Source: Clarireedia homoeocarpa (Eukaryota > Ascomycota > Leotiomycetes > Helotiales > Rutstroemiaceae). Taken from it: 64,000 bases of DNA. Every line of letters starts with the position of its first letter. The stretch's first letter is position 1. Below the pieces are notes generated by a model, which did no database searches, was not told the origin of the DNA, and saw only the letters and a program-made list of their open reading frames with translations. The position numbers and the translations under genes were made by a program. The DNA lies in assembly GCA_001465935.1 (NCBI GenBank), contig LNKV01000061.1, positions 124,001-188,000 on the forward strand. The letters are read 5' to 3'. This document shows positions 34,811-46,792 of the stretch, in pieces.

Positions 34811-36947
34811 TCAGCCCTGCAACTCCTTTACCCCTTTGATCAAATCTGCCGCCTTCTCTCCAATTGCATACGCAGGCATCTGCGTATGGCCCTGGTTAAG
34901 CAACGGCATCACGCTCGTATCCGCTACTCTAAGACCCTTTACACCTCTTACGCGCAACTCTTCGTCTAGCACAGCCAGAGGGTCGGTGGATTTGCCCATC
35001 TTACAGGTGCCGCCTGGGTGGTAGCCTGATGGGAAGTTAGATATATAGAGATGGGAGACAAGTGGGGAAAGAGAGGGAAGGCAGAAGGGACCAACTTACA
35101 AGTCGTAGCGTTCTCCTTAACATATGGCACCCATTCTTCCCTACTGGTATACGCATGATGCGTCAAATTCTTTGGCCAACTGCCCTCTACAATATCTTTC
35201 GTCCCTTTGCCTTTCATAATAATCTCATTCGCAAACCTACAAGCCTCGCTAAGCACCACTACATCCAATTCATCGCTCAAATAATTATGATCCACCACCG
35301 GATTATCCTTCGGATCCTTGGACTTCAGTTTCACCGTCCCTTTACTCTTCGGTGAGAATAATTCCGCGATGATCGAGAACGCATGAGTTTTTTCGCCGTC
35401 GGGATGCTGATCGCATTGTTTTGGTCCGCCGTAGCATTCTGTGCTGAAGAATTCGATATTGGGTTGAGAGCTGGTGAGGCCCATGGGATCGCGACCAGGG
35501 AGACGGGGAGCGGAGTTCCAGGTTGGGTCTGATGCGAGGCGTTTGTCGAGACGGGCGAAGGCGAATGCACCGAAGGGGAAGGTGGAGAGGGGGCCGCGCT
35601 TTTCTTCTTTCCATTGGCGGTAGGCTTCGCCGAGGGCGTTGGGACGGTAGAGGAGATAGTCGTTGGTGATGTTGGGTTTGGTGGTCAGATAGAACATGAA
35701 GGCAATCTGGGATTTGGTTAGGAAGTGTAGGATGGGTGTGTGAGAGGACATACTAGATGATCCATTAAGTTTTTTCCTACACCCGGGAGGTCTACTTGGC
35801 AATCGATTCCGTGCTCTTCTAGTTCGGACTTTGCACCAATACCTGATCGCATAAGAATGGCAGGCGAGCAGTAAGCTCCTCCACTAATGATGATTTCTTT
35901 GTTGGCCCTGATTTCCTTTATTGTCCCATCCTTTTCGATAACTTTCACTGCTACAGCTTTTTTATCCGACCCTTGACCTTCTAGTATTACTTTATCAACC
36001 GTTGTGTCTGTCTTGATAGCCAAGTTTGATCCCTTGTTTTTGAAATAGTTCGCTGAAGTGGTTCTGTCTCCTTTGTATACTGTTCTTGGTGCATGTCCGC
36101 ATCCGTTGGGTGTCTCGCCCGTTGAAAACATGTCTGGATGAAGTGGTAGACCTTGATCCGCCATTGACTCCAGGATCATATTTGAGATTGGAGCCTGATG
36201 TGGTTAGATATCCATTCCATAATATGGGTATTGTGTATTTACCAGATCATGAGGCTCGATATCTAGAGGGCCATCGTTGCCATGAACTTCATCGTTTGCT
36301 TCGAACCATTTCTTTCCGTGAAAATTTTCTGCCTACAGTATGTTAGTCTAATGAAATTTCAATGTAGGATCTCTGAGTAATTCGAGCAACAGAATTACAC
36401 TGTTGATCTAACATAATTCGAAACATTCAAACATAGTTTCCTCACCTTCTTCATATATCCGAACACTTCCTCGCCACTCCAACCTGGCATATCCCAATCA
36501 TCGTAATCCTGTTTCGTTCCTCTTATACAAAGCGTACCATTGACACCACTCGATCCTCCTAGAAACTTTCCTCTACTAACTTTCACTTGTCGATTATTCG
36601 CACCAGGGTTTGGTTCCGTTGTGATATTCCAGTCTGCTTCTGTGTCGAAGTTCTGAGACCTGAGCATGCACATGTAAGCAGAAGTGGTGATTCTACGAAC
36701 AAGGACGAATTACCATCCTCCCACCATTTTAGTATTCTCGAGAAGGGAGTTATGTTGCCCGGCTTCGATGACTAGAACGCTGGTGTTGGGGTCTTCAGCT
36801 AGTCTAGCTGCGACGACGGATCCTGCTGTACCGCCCCTATTATGTAGAAGTGAGAAAGGTGATCGATCATTCAGAGGGGTTATGGATTGCCTACCCACAG
36901 ACAATGTAATCGTATGCAGTCCCTTCTGGCTCTACGGTGATCGCCAT
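34811..36947 (-). CDS. GMC oxidoreductase (choline dehydrogenase-like), no signal peptide
   Basis: Exons (minus) 36947-36895, 36836-36714, 36659-36446, 36332-36243, 36194-35754, 35706-35100, 35025-34811 give 580 aa. FAD-dependent alcohol-type oxidoreductase. Blocks in order: AYDYIVCGGGTAGSVVAARL (FAD), VLVIEAGQHNS, SRGKFLGGSSGVNGTLCIRG, SGGAYCSPAILMRSGIGAKS, VDLPGVGKNLMDHL, CGYHPGGTCKMGKSTDP (catalytic His, about residue 512) and LNQGHTQMPAYAIGEKAADL (second catalytic His, about residue 555). Both active-site residues are therefore present, unlike the paralogue at 16.8 kb. Seven exons, all frames close. It starts directly at the FAD domain, so it is probably intracellular. Substrate not deducible. 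Confidence 0.95.
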
Positions 36948-37731
36948 GGTGTGGTATATGATATGATATAGATTTTAGGAAGCTAAGAGAATAGAATGCA
37001 AAGGAGAAAGGGAAAGGGAGAACAGGAGAGCAAAGAAGAAAGGAGAAGAAAGTATTCGGGCAATATATTCCATATCAATATCCTACGCCAGAAAAAGTAA
37101 GTTCACATACTTGTACAGGCATAAGTGCGAGCACGGGTGCTGATGCTGATGCCGTGTCAGCATGCTGCAGTGTTTGTGCTACCTAGCCTAAGTAGCCTAC
37201 ATTGCAACCAACTAAAGCGCAAAAGACTAATCAGTCCTTCAAATCATGCATCAACCGCATCACTAGCATCTCGGCGCAACATTCCCGTCCCTAGAATTTA
37301 GAGTAGCTTTAGCCAAGTTTCCTATCTGATGAGGTAATGGCAATGCTGAAGATTTGGGACACGGGGGTTTCTATAGTTTTACCTTTTACCCCATACTGTA
37401 CCTCGTGGAGACAGCGGAGACAGTGAAGTCCTGAATTGACCTTTGTCTAGGGGGAAATCATCGCGGGTATCGATAGAAATACCAATACAGTGAGTCTTAC
37501 AGTAGCCGAAGAGACGAAGGGATAAGGGATGAAGTTGCGGTGGAATCTGCTCGCTTGTATTAACTTGCGGGGAAACAAAGGTTAAATTTATTCTGGTAAA
37601 TTCTATCAACAAGGAGGCTTTTGTCGAATCATATCGTCAAGATTCTACAATTATGTGGAATTTTAACAATAACCAGGGTATATGTATTAACCTGTTTCCC
37701 CGGCTACTAAGCACTTCCTGCCAAGAAAGCA

Positions 37732-37772
<41 letters not shown>

Positions 37773-37773
37773 T

Positions 37774-37857
<84 letters not shown>

Positions 37858-38211
37858 TGGACATGATGTTTGGACAACTGCCGGAAGCAACAGAGATATC
37901 ATGCCAATTGTTCATCCGAGACCGCGCTATCCAAAGGGGATAAATCTTAGCCAGGCGGACAAGATAGAAGGAAAACAAATACGTAACCTTAGATTTTCTT
38001 CATTCTTCTCTTGTTATATCAATGGACTAAGTCACTACAGGGAACAGCTCACGGTTCATTCTTTTGGAGGGTTTGGTTTGAAGTATATTTCATTGATAAA
38101 TCGTGAAATATTAAAACAGCTAGGATATATTTGTCAGAATCAACGCACTATCCATATCACCTGCATGACTGATGGTGGAAAAGTGATGAGCGGAGAACTA
38201 CAGATGGCACT
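36948..38211. other. Gene-free stretch with microsatellite
   Basis: About 1.3 kb. Contains the GMC promoter, a hexanucleotide microsatellite (37732-37857) and the 3' flank of the amidoligase gene. The 178-codon plus ORF running through the repeat starts as poly-Thr and has no other protein character. Confidence 0.55.
37732..37857. repeat. Hexanucleotide microsatellite (gacaac), 21 copies
   Basis: 126 bp of head-to-tail gacaac with one c-to-t variant copy near 37771. Reads as poly-Thr/Asn-type repeats on one strand and poly-Val or Cys-Arg on the other, but nothing suggests it is translated. Confidence 0.97.
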
Positions 38212-39198
38212 TCATTTCCGAGAAGGTACGACCATTCCTATTTCCGTACAAAGGCCGTCAATGTCATACTGGTGTAGTTTTCGGGCAATGTACTTTCTCA
38301 GAAAATAGGTGACATAGTCAGACGGCCTGCGGTGTGCCCAAACGGTAACATCCTGGATGAAAGTGACCCATCTCAAAACCGTATAGAAGTCGGTCGTTCC
38401 CGCATGTTGTCTAAACTCAATCGTCCTCTTGGAAGTTTCACTTGAGAACGGCTCCCTGAGATTCCGGACTTCGTAGGACATCATGGGTCCATTTACTGGG
38501 TCTCCAGAGTACGCATCAACAAGTTCGTTGTTGGTCGAGAAGCCGAGAAGACGGCGGAGGATGTTCTCATCCGATAATTTGTAATCCGCGACCTTCTTTG
38601 CAAACTGAGAATGCTTTCGGATACTTTTGCTGCGATTGTTGTCCGGGCGATAATAGGGGTCGACAGCCGGGAGGATTTGCTCTTCAAAAGTCCACAAAGT
38701 TGCCATCAGGTGTCTGAGTGGAACAATATTGAAGCCAGCAAGTCCTCGCCCAACATGTACGCGGAAACTATGTGTTTCGTTGCACCTAGCGCCGAGTTCG
38801 TTAAGTGAGTTAAGGATAGCGAGCACTTGACCAGTCATATCTTCGTACCTTATGACAGGACTCTTCAGTTCGAGACTGATGTGAACACATCCATTTCTTA
38901 TTGGTTCTCCCTGCCCGAACGGGAAAGAATTATTCATTAATAGTATCCATTCAGTGTCTGGAGATGCTTCTTCTCCTTCTACAACGAGGCTTTGCACGGC
39001 ACTGTATTGCTGTTGGGTAAGAAAAGTGGCATTAGGGACTCTGTTGCCAAGTAGTTTGATAATGTAATCGAGGGTATCCTCGACCGAAGTTTTACTGTCA
39101 TTGATACTCACAAGATAAAACATGATTTCGAACTCGAACTCAAGCCCAAATGTTAGCTCGGCAGGGTTGAATGGGTATAGTTCTCTATGGTTCGACAT
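38212..39198 (-). CDS. Putative amidoligase (Amidoligase_2 family)
   Basis: Intronless, 328 aa from ATG 39198. The family belongs to the glutamine synthetase-like COOH-NH2 ligases and is thought to form amide bonds with ATP; fungal substrates are unknown. Motifs that match: FGLEFEFE at residues 17-24 (metal/ATP-binding acidic strand), HISLELKSPVI near 105-115, CNETHSFRVHVGRGL near 139-153, and RTIEFRQHAGT near 261-271, in the expected order. No signal peptide or membrane segment, so cytosolic. No obvious peptide precursor, glutamylcyclotransferase or transporter gene lies next to it; neighbours are a GMC oxidoreductase and an F-box gene. Family call is by motif memory. Confidence 0.8.
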   Translation of the reverse strand: MSNHRELYPFNPAELTFGLEFEFEIMFYLVSINDSKTSVEDTLDYIIKLLGNRVPNATFLTQQQYSAVQSLVVEGEEASPDTEWILLMNNSFPFGQGEPIRNGCVHISLELKSPVIRYEDMTGQVLAILNSLNELGARCNETHSFRVHVGRGLAGFNIVPLRHLMATLWTFEEQILPAVDPYYRPDNNRSKSIRKHSQFAKKVADYKLSDENILRRLLGFSTNNELVDAYSGDPVNGPMMSYEVRNLREPFSSETSKRTIEFRQHAGTTDFYTVLRWVTFIQDVTVWAHRRPSDYVTYFLRKYIARKLHQYDIDGLCTEIGMVVPSRK

Positions 39199-40525
39199 CT
39201 TAGTGTATACTTATCTGTTTTCACAATACAACTGGTTGTTTTTGAAAAATGGTGCTATGGATGGATATTGTGGAAAACCAGGAAGAATTTGGATTCTTTT
39301 ATATCGAGAAATTGTGTTGTTCTTCGACGATGAGTCATACAAAACAACTTTGATCAAAGATTCACTCCAAGAGGAACAAAGGATTGTTCGGCTCATCAAT
39401 TGTTCAATTTACAACGAATGTGCGTCTTTCCAACCCCCTTGATTAACATTCCTTTATACTATGTTTCCACACGCCATCGACTACTCATCTCTATCTATAT
39501 CAAAAACAAACCAAAAAGACCTATCCTACGACCCAATCTACCCCCAACCTTCCACTCAAACCCTTAAATTCAAACTCGAACTCCCACCACAAAGCCACCC
39601 GCTTTCACCAAATCTCCCAGTGGCAAGTTGTTTTGAAAGTATCCATTCCACTAGAAAACCCTCTCCTCCCCGCTATCCCCATCTCCCGCCTTACCACAGC
39701 CATCAACCCTACCACCACCAACCCATCATCAGCTATTCCTTCCACCCACTCCCTTTTTCCTTTCTCTTCCTTCCCATCCTCATTTTAATCCTCATTTTTC
39801 TTCTCAGCCTCCACCTCTAGCGCAGCTGTCTCACCCTCCCTCCCATTTCTCTCCCCGTTCACCTTTTCCCTCTCCTGCCTCTCCTTCTACCTAGCTCCAA
39901 CAATAATCGACACCTTCAAGATATGATGCCATCATTAGTGGCATGGCTTTAACCAACTTCAAAGAGCAGACTCCGATAATTTCGAAGGGAATAAAATAGC
40001 AGAAAATTGGAATGTATATGTCTCCGGCAACGTCGCCCATTAGTCGAGGAATATTATGGCCAAATGAGCCGTGCCACCCGACAGAGGCGATATCATGAAT
40101 ACCAGTGTGTTATATCACAGACTCGAATATGAATGCGAGAATGAAGTCCCTCCATCGTAACTTCTTTCTAGGAAAGCGATAAGAGGAAGACTAGTTATTG
40201 ATAGTGGTCACTTGACCTCAGAGTCCTCCGAGTTTCCTGGTCGCACTTGCTTGGGATCGAGAACCACATCTCTCTACTAATGTAAACCGAGCCAGCAGAA
40301 TACTTCCTTTTCCACAAAATCAATAGTATACACAAATCCTATCTTATGGAATCAGTATTATACCACATCGGGACCGTCTCCCAGAAACGCTACACTTCAG
40401 TACGAGCATCCATGCCAGTCACCGGAACAGTCGATATAGTCTCTCGGTGGTAGTGATTGTGGGTGTTGAAATCATACTATTCCCTATCAATATCGATCTG
40501 TGAATTGTACAGAAGTCACGGGCAG
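39199..40525. other. Gene-free stretch upstream of amidoligase and F-box genes
   Basis: About 1.3 kb divergent intergenic region. A Pro/Ser/His-rich ORF at 39461-39820 lies in a C-rich low-complexity tract and was not accepted. Confidence 0.5.
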
Positions 40526-41825
40526 ATGGGAAGTAACGAGGTGCAGAGAATGTATCTTCCGGAGCAGAACCTACCCTCCGAGGAAACTCCTCTTACCAGA
40601 CAAACTCGTCCTATCAAACAAAGTCTTCTAGAACTGCCGCCCGAAATTCTTCTTATACTACCAGATCATCTGGGATGTATAGAAGACCTCTGGAGACTCT
40701 CATATTCATGCAAACGCTTGTAAGTTCGCAAGTACCCGTGGTATTTATTGTCTATGCATCGTGCGAGTACAAGCCTCTGGCTGACAAAAGATGTGCAGAA
40801 ATAGGATCTATACTGGGTTTGAATTGAAATCAGAAGTTCTCTTTAAACTTTTAGAATCGTCAGATTTGGGGTATTATGATGGGGGGCCGTATATTCTCGT
40901 TGCTTGGCTTGCTCGACGGTTAGGTGAATGGGCTGTTGAAGGTTTGCTTACCGTTGGTGTGGGCTCCGATCACTACAGGCGTTTCTCTAATGCCTTTTCT
41001 TCGTAGCACCGATACATAGGCTTGAATTCCATCGGGCGCTCCGTGCAGGAGGCATTCAAGGGTTACTCGGACTGTGCAAGAAGGCCATAAAGCTTACCAT
41101 GGCGAGTATTCGCAATCTGTGCGTTTTTCGGACATCAATCTTTGATCCCATAGCGCGGAGATTCAGATGGGAATTCTTTGCTGGGGTATTTGGAGTCACA
41201 GATGATCTCCCTGGTTGTCCAGAGGGTCCGAAACTCTACATGGACCCAACCATTTCTCTCCTTCTGGCTGCAACTTTTGCAGATCTATTTGCTAGTAGTG
41301 TCCACGAACAATTCGATTTTGCGCCGCCCGTAGGGTTAAAGACTTTCCACTGGATCAATCGACGTCGATGGTGGTGGATTTGCCATCCTATGGCCTTTTC
41401 CCACCACCTGAGTGCCCGAAGGCCAGATGCTGACATTTGTCTGTGTCTGAGCTACAAACTAGGTCAGCAATTTCAACTTCAGCCTTAAAACCCCGCTTCT
41501 AATTGTTTGACCAGCGAGGTGTTTCCTCCGCCAAGCTCCTGAGGTGCTCAAAGCTAGAGATGGGATGTCCACGGAGCAAAGCATTGTACTACTCAACATA
41601 CTTGCCTTCCAGGGCATTAAGACTTTAGGGTTAATACACTCCGGGTATGTGGCAATAATGGCAAGAAAAACCGGAATGGAATCGAAAAAGAACAATCCAG
41701 ATCTAAACAGAGTGGTAGAGGCGGCCAAGGAGATAGTGATGGCAACACACGAAGATCGACTTGTCGCGATGTCTTACGACTTGCGAGAATGGGGTGCGGT
41801 TCTCCCAAGGTTTGATAGACCGTAA
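40526..41825 (+). CDS. F-box protein
   Basis: Exons 40526-40719, 40799-40956, 41007-41462, 41515-41825 give 372 aa; every intron is about 50-80 bp and the total closes in frame. An F-box-like motif is at residues 32-65 (SLLELPPEILLILPDHLG, then DLWRLSYSCKRL), which in other proteins binds Skp1 in SCF ubiquitin ligases. The rest has no recognised repeats: it includes FHRALRAGGIQGLLGLCKKA, a Trp-rich HWINRRRWWWICHP segment and a C-terminal helical part. This matches the common fungal pattern of a short F-box followed by a unique region. Target unknown. Confidence 0.75.
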
Positions 41826-42256
41826 TGCAAAATATGATGTACTCCTCGAAAGCTAACAATCCCGGTGACGTGAAGACGGTTCATTGAGAGCCAGAATGAA
41901 ACGGGGAGGAAGATACGGAATGAGAGAAATCCGTTTATTGTCCACCACAATAGAAGGGCAAAATAGTAGATAAAACAATAAAATACCCCATTTGACACCT
42001 TTGAAGTCTTCGATTATCGATGACTCGGAACCAACAATGAAGAGAGGTTGGAAGAATCGAAATTCGGTACTTTTACAGCAGTACAGTACAAGTGCTAGAC
42101 TAAGTTGAGCTTAGACGAGCCACATGACTTGCTTGAGACTAGGGATGTCTTCAAATCTTGTTTGGATACTTTTTTCTACATGTCCAAAGGTCATCTAGGA
42201 ATATCCAAATAAATTTTCTTTCTGTTTTTCTTTCTAATTTTCCTTCCAAGTATCTT
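41826..42256. other. Convergent intergenic stretch
   Basis: About 430 bp between the F-box and bioDA stops; nothing recognised. Confidence 0.5.
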
Positions 42257-44834
42257 CTATTTAGTTTGTAGAACCTCCTCCATCGCCTTCTCAATCATCC
42301 CCACACTTTCCCTCTCTGTTATTAAACTCCCCATCACATAGATCACATTTCCCAGGATCCTCGCGTGAATATTCCATCCCTTCCTTTGTTCACTCATGGC
42401 TAGTAATTTTTCTCTTGCCGTCTCCGTGGCTCTAGACTTATATCCTCCACCATCCGCATCTTTCAACGTCACAGCCAATACACTACCGAGAGCTACCACG
42501 CCCTCCACTTCTTCTTTGGAGGAGATGCGATGTATAAATTTTTTACTCCAAATGCTCCATATATTCCCCACTTCTTTTTCCTTTACTTCTGTTTCGTCTT
42601 CATTCCAGTCTCCTTCAAAACCTCTCCATTTTCCGTCCTCAACCATCTTCTCCATACTTTCCAAGCTCACCCTAGCTACTTCACATCCTACGGCATGGCC
42701 CGTATAACTATGACCATGGAGCAACGCCTCGCTCTTCTCGTCTCCAAGGAATGCTTCGTAAATGCTTTCGCTTGCAACAGTAGTGCATAGAGGAAGTAGG
42801 CCACCGGTGAGAAGTTTTGCATGTACTGAAATGTCCGGTTTGGAATAAATGAGAGAGGAGGATGAGAAGTGGCCGAGGCGATAGAGGCCCGTGAAAACTT
42901 CATCGGCTAAAATGGGAAGACCGGTCCAGGCCTTGCTGTCTGAGGGAGGTGTCGATGTGGCGGCACCGAAAAGCTGAGGGTTACTGCGAACAGTATTGAT
43001 GAGGGTGCGTTGGAAGAGCGGATCGCTTGATTATGAGTTAATGTTTTGTATCACTAAGGAAAGAAGGTACGAACCAAAATATCATTCCGCCAGCACCAAG
43101 GATGATGGGTTCTAGCACCAAGGCGCCGAAGCTCATGCCTTGCAACCTTAACTCTTCCAACTTCCCTAGAATTGTCTCTTCATATTTTTGTTTTAGTGCA
43201 CTCTCATCTCTTTTCTTATGGAAAACATCCTTGAGGTTTTCAAACTTCTCTTCCACCCTGTCTTCGGTGGCAGATTGAACAACCCAAATTCCGTTCTTAC
43301 AAAGAACTTTCGGTACGTCAAACCAGTACCCTCTACCTTTGTACCAGTGAACTTTCTCATTGAATGTACTTTCTTCACTCATGTCCATGGCACCTATCGT
43401 ATCTCCATGATAGCTCCCCTTCAGCCCTAGCACACCAAGCTCTCTTGCCTTGTCTCTCTCGATACCGTAGCGCTTGGCGGTGGCGGTTAGGGCCATTTTG
43501 ATCCCTACTTCCATTCCTGTGCTTCCATTGTCGGAAAAGAACACTCGAGATGCGCGGGGATTGTTTAAATGAGACAGGAGGTGTGATGAGAGGGTTAATG
43601 CAGGAGAATGAATGGTGGATGCGAAGATCGTGTGGCCGTAGCGACCCGCGGCGTAAGCGGCGGCAAGGGAGAGTTCTGGCGAACCGTGGCCCAATCCTTG
43701 TGTCCACCAAGAGGCAGACGCATCGAAAGTTGGGGTAAGAAGACTTCCATGAGATGCAATCTTTTCGCTCGATTCTACGGCGGATAAGGTTGAAGAGGAG
43801 AGTGTTTGGTAATGATCACCGTAAGCCGAGTCAATGGATAGGATCTTTTTTGGCGAGAGTTGTTGCATCTGTGTGAATGGGTACCAAATTAGTTTGTGAG
43901 CTTCCTCGGCCATTGACTCTAGTTTTTCGATGCGTAATAGGTTTCGTTTCTGTGAATCCTCGACCATTTGGACAATTTCTCCCGAATCAATGATTCTAGA
44001 ATAGTACGAAGACATCGACTCAAACTCAGCCTTCCGGTCTGGAATTGGAGTAGGTGGTCGCGGTACAGTGGTTACTGATATACCTCTTTCGTGGAAATAT
44101 TTTCTTAAGTACGTGTAGTTTCTGTACTTTTCATCTTGGAAAATGAGGATAGAGTCGGTGTCATAGCCACGGATGTGCAAGCCTGATACATAGTGAGTAA
44201 GTGCATCACCAATAACATGTCTAATCAACAAGAGGCTGCTACTCACTTTCCCATGCACTTATTGTTCCAGAAATCCCGCCTAGATTTGAGTCTCCAACCA
44301 AGAAGATAGGCAAACGAAGCGGTCGTAGTGCATCCAGTTGACTTGTTCCAGACGGAGTGGGGGAATGTACACCTCCAGCACCTTCGACTATGATCATGCC
44401 CTGCTGTCGCTGGTCATGGCTTTCGTGCCATTCCTTGATCTGTGCCGAGATGGCTGATGCGATCTCATGATCACTAGGCGGCTGTTCAAAGACTCAGTAA
44501 TGCAATCTTGTGTATGGTCCCATTTCTTATGGCATGCTACAAACATGTAACTTACAGCAGCTTCCCCAGTTGCGGCAGCTAAATGTGGGCTAATAGGCTC
44601 TTCGTACCTGAACAAACATTTCCTGGCCGTCGTCTCGGCATATATTTTTATATGTCTATGGTCGGCTTCATCTATTGGACCGGTGGAAACGGGTTTCAGA
44701 TAATATGGGATTTGTGATTTTTTCAGAAGAGCGCGACATAACAAAGTTGAGAAGATTGTTTTCCCGAGTGAAGTATTGGAAGCGGTTAGATGGTAAGCTG
44801 GTAGCTTTGAATGTAGAAGAGAGGCAATGGACAT
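42257..44834 (-). CDS. bioDA: BioDA: dethiobiotin synthetase / DAPA aminotransferase fusion
   Basis: Exons (minus) 44834-44556, 44481-44247, 44182-43075, 43025-42257 give 796 aa. Catalyses two successive steps: KAPA to DAPA (PLP, SAM as amino donor) and DAPA to dethiobiotin (ATP, CO2). The N-terminal part is the synthetase: ASNTSLGKT P-loop near residue 20, IIVEGAGGVHSP, and DSNLGGISGTISAW. From about residue 270 it is a class III aminotransferase: WYPFTQMQQ, SWWTQGLGHGSPELSLA, FFSDNGSTGMEVGIKMAL, GSYHGDTIGAMDMS, LADEVFTGLYRLG, PLP lysine in HAKLLTGGLLPL, and HGHSYTGHAVGC. The start at 44834 directly precedes the synthetase domain; an open upstream extension exists but is low-complexity. The final exon junction restores the family's F-x-DPLFQRTL. 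Divergent from bioF across 488 bp. Confidence 0.97.
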
Positions 44835-45322
44835 TTTTGGGCGAGGAGGTAGTTCTTGATCCTTGGTACGATGACATGAAGGCGACGGCGAGGATGAGGG
44901 CGAGGATGAGGGCGAGGATGATGAGGATAATACAACAGACTGAATAAGTCGAATTGAAGCAGAACGACTGATGACCTCGGGATTGGGAAATTTGTGGGAA
45001 GCTGTGCAAGTGGAGCACGTGGAGCTGCAGGTGTGTGTGGTGGGGTGGTGAGTGGTGGGGTAAATTGACAGGGGTACAGATACAGTAGAGTTGGTTTGCA
45101 GTAGATTGTTCCCCTTGACTAGTTGAATGGATATATAAACGCATGGCACATGCTTGGATTTATCCATGTCGACCCTTTTTCTCCACTGCAGATTTTCAAC
45201 ATCTCATCGTTTTCTGAGTCATCCACATGACGAGCTCACTGGGCTGTAAACATGCGTGAAATCTCATCTCATTCTATCCATCGACCAAGGTGTTGATATC
45301 ACGTTCCTTCACCTAGAGAAAT
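44835..45322. promoter_or_regulatory. Bidirectional bioDA / bioF promoter region
   Basis: 488 bp between the two divergent starts, consistent with co-regulation. It contains a short 12-bp-type repeat of gagggcgaggat at about 44880-44930 on the bioDA side and a gatatataaac TATA-like word at about 45129 on the bioF side. Confidence 0.55.
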
Positions 45323-46792
45323 ATGCCCACACTCGAGGAGTCGATGAGCTCAGCTCTTCAACGGCGGGCTCAAAAGTCATCGCTGCGTAGTCTTACCCTT
45401 CCAACTCATATCTCTTCTTCGACTCTTGTAGATTTCTCTTCCAATGATTTTCTTTCCCTCAGTACATCACCTCTTCTTCACAAGCAATACCTTTCCCTTC
45501 TTGAATCGCACCTCGACCCACATACATCAAAGCCATCTCCACCAACTCTAGGCAGTACAGGCTCACGTCTTCTTACGGGAAACTCATCTCTTGCTCTAAC
45601 GCTCGAACACGATATTTCACGCTTTCATAATGCTCCAGCTGGTCTGCTCTTCAACAGCGGGTTCGATGCCAACTCGGGCTTCTTTTCCTGCGTACCACAA
45701 TCTGGAGACACCATTGTTTTCGACCAGGAAATTCATGCCAGTGTACATGAAGGAATGAGGACTTCGCGCGCTGGAAAGCGCATTGCATTTACGCACAATG
45801 ATGTGGAGTCATTGAGAAGTGTGTTGGAAGCCTTACCAGCGGAGGAGGAAACTAGTGGGAAGACAAAAGGAAGTATCTTTGTAGCAGTGGAAAGTCTATA
45901 CAGTATGGATGGTGACACCTGTCAATTGAGATCAATCGTTGAAGTTGTAGAAGATGTTCTTGGTTTAGGTGGAGAAGGTAGGCGTGGTCGAGGATATGTA
46001 ATTGTGGATGAAGCACACTCGACTGGTATTTATGGTGAGCAAGGAAGAGGACTGGTATGCGAATTGGGGTTGGAGAAAAAGATCTTTGCAAGGCTGCATA
46101 CCTTTGGGAAGGCATTGGCTGCCAACGGTGGTAAGTCCTCAGTTGATGTCACAGTTTTGTCACTCCTCAAATCCTTAGGAGATGGGCTAATTTTCCAAGC
46201 AATTATTCTTACGACACCCCTCGTCCGTCACTACCTGCTCAATTATGCGCGGCCTTTAATCTATAGCACATCGCTCTCAACTCCTTCGCTACTGCTTATA
46301 AAGGCATCCTACTCGGTTCTCTCATCCCCGAGCACCTCATCCCTCTGTCAGCAGCTCCATTCCCTCTCGCGCTACCTCCACATTCTTCTTGCGAATCTCC
46401 CATCATCATCTTATATCACATATCACAACCAAGATGATCCATCACCTATATTCAGCATTCAAACGCCATATCCAAAAGAACTTGCAAAGGAGTGCCAAGA
46501 CCAAGGATTCAACGTGAGAGGAATCATGAGTCCTACAGTGAAAAAGGGAACGGAGAGAGTAAGGGTCTGCCTGCACGCAGGAAATACACGATATGAGGTT
46601 GAAGGGTTGGTCAGAGTTATCCAGGAGTGGATTGTTGATATGGAAAAGAAAGAACATGATGCTACTATTACATCGAGCCATGTTATTCAGAGTAGGCAAA
46701 GGGAAAGGAGTGATCCAGCGCTCCGGGGTGAGCAGCCAAGTATTTTGGCACGCCCCATGATTCCGGGACCAGTCAAGCGCGCGAAACTTTGA
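45323..46792 (+). CDS. bioF: BioF: 8-amino-7-oxononanoate (KAPA) synthase with peroxisomal signal
   Basis: Exons 45323-46130 and 46200-46792 give 466 aa. PLP enzyme condensing pimeloyl-CoA with alanine to form KAPA, first dedicated step of biotin synthesis. Motifs: FSSNDFLSLSTSPLLHKQ, GSTGSRLLTGNSSLALTLE, IVFDQEIHASVHEGMRTSRA, VIVDEAHSTGIYGEQGRG and the PLP-lysine block HTFGKALAANG. The 69-bp intron is a multiple of three with no stop, so the unspliced frame reads through, but removing it restores the family sequence NGAIILTTPLVRHYLLNYAR. The last three residues, AKL, are a peroxisomal targeting signal type 1, as described for other fungal BioF. Middle of the biotin cluster. Confidence 0.96.
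   Translation: MPTLEESMSSALQRRAQKSSLRSLTLPTHISSSTLVDFSSNDFLSLSTSPLLHKQYLSLLESHLDPHTSKPSPPTLGSTGSRLLTGNSSLALTLEHDISRFHNAPAGLLFNSGFDANSGFFSCVPQSGDTIVFDQEIHASVHEGMRTSRAGKRIAFTHNDVESLRSVLEALPAEEETSGKTKGSIFVAVESLYSMDGDTCQLRSIVEVVEDVLGLGGEGRRGRGYVIVDEAHSTGIYGEQGRGLVCELGLEKKIFARLHTFGKALAANGGKSSVDVTVLSLLKSLGDGLIFQAIILTTPLVRHYLLNYARPLIYSTSLSTPSLLLIKASYSVLSSPSTSSLCQQLHSLSRYLHILLANLPSSSYITYHNQDDPSPIFSIQTPYPKELAKECQDQGFNVRGIMSPTVKKGTERVRVCLHAGNTRYEVEGLVRVIQEWIVDMEKKEHDATITSSHVIQSRQRERSDPALRGEQPSILARPMIPGPVKRAKL

Noticed and set aside
37772..38308. 178-codon plus-strand ORF beginning as poly-Thr
   Set aside because: It starts in the hexanucleotide repeat and runs into the antisense of the amidoligase 3' end; no protein character.
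39461..39820. Pro/Ser/His-rich 119-codon ORF
   Set aside because: It follows a C-rich low-complexity tract and shows no domain or conserved pattern.
44835..45167. N-terminal extension of BioDA to the ATG at 45167
   Set aside because: The added 111 residues are low-complexity Ser/Pro/His and contain no further Met; ATG 44834 begins right before the P-loop domain.
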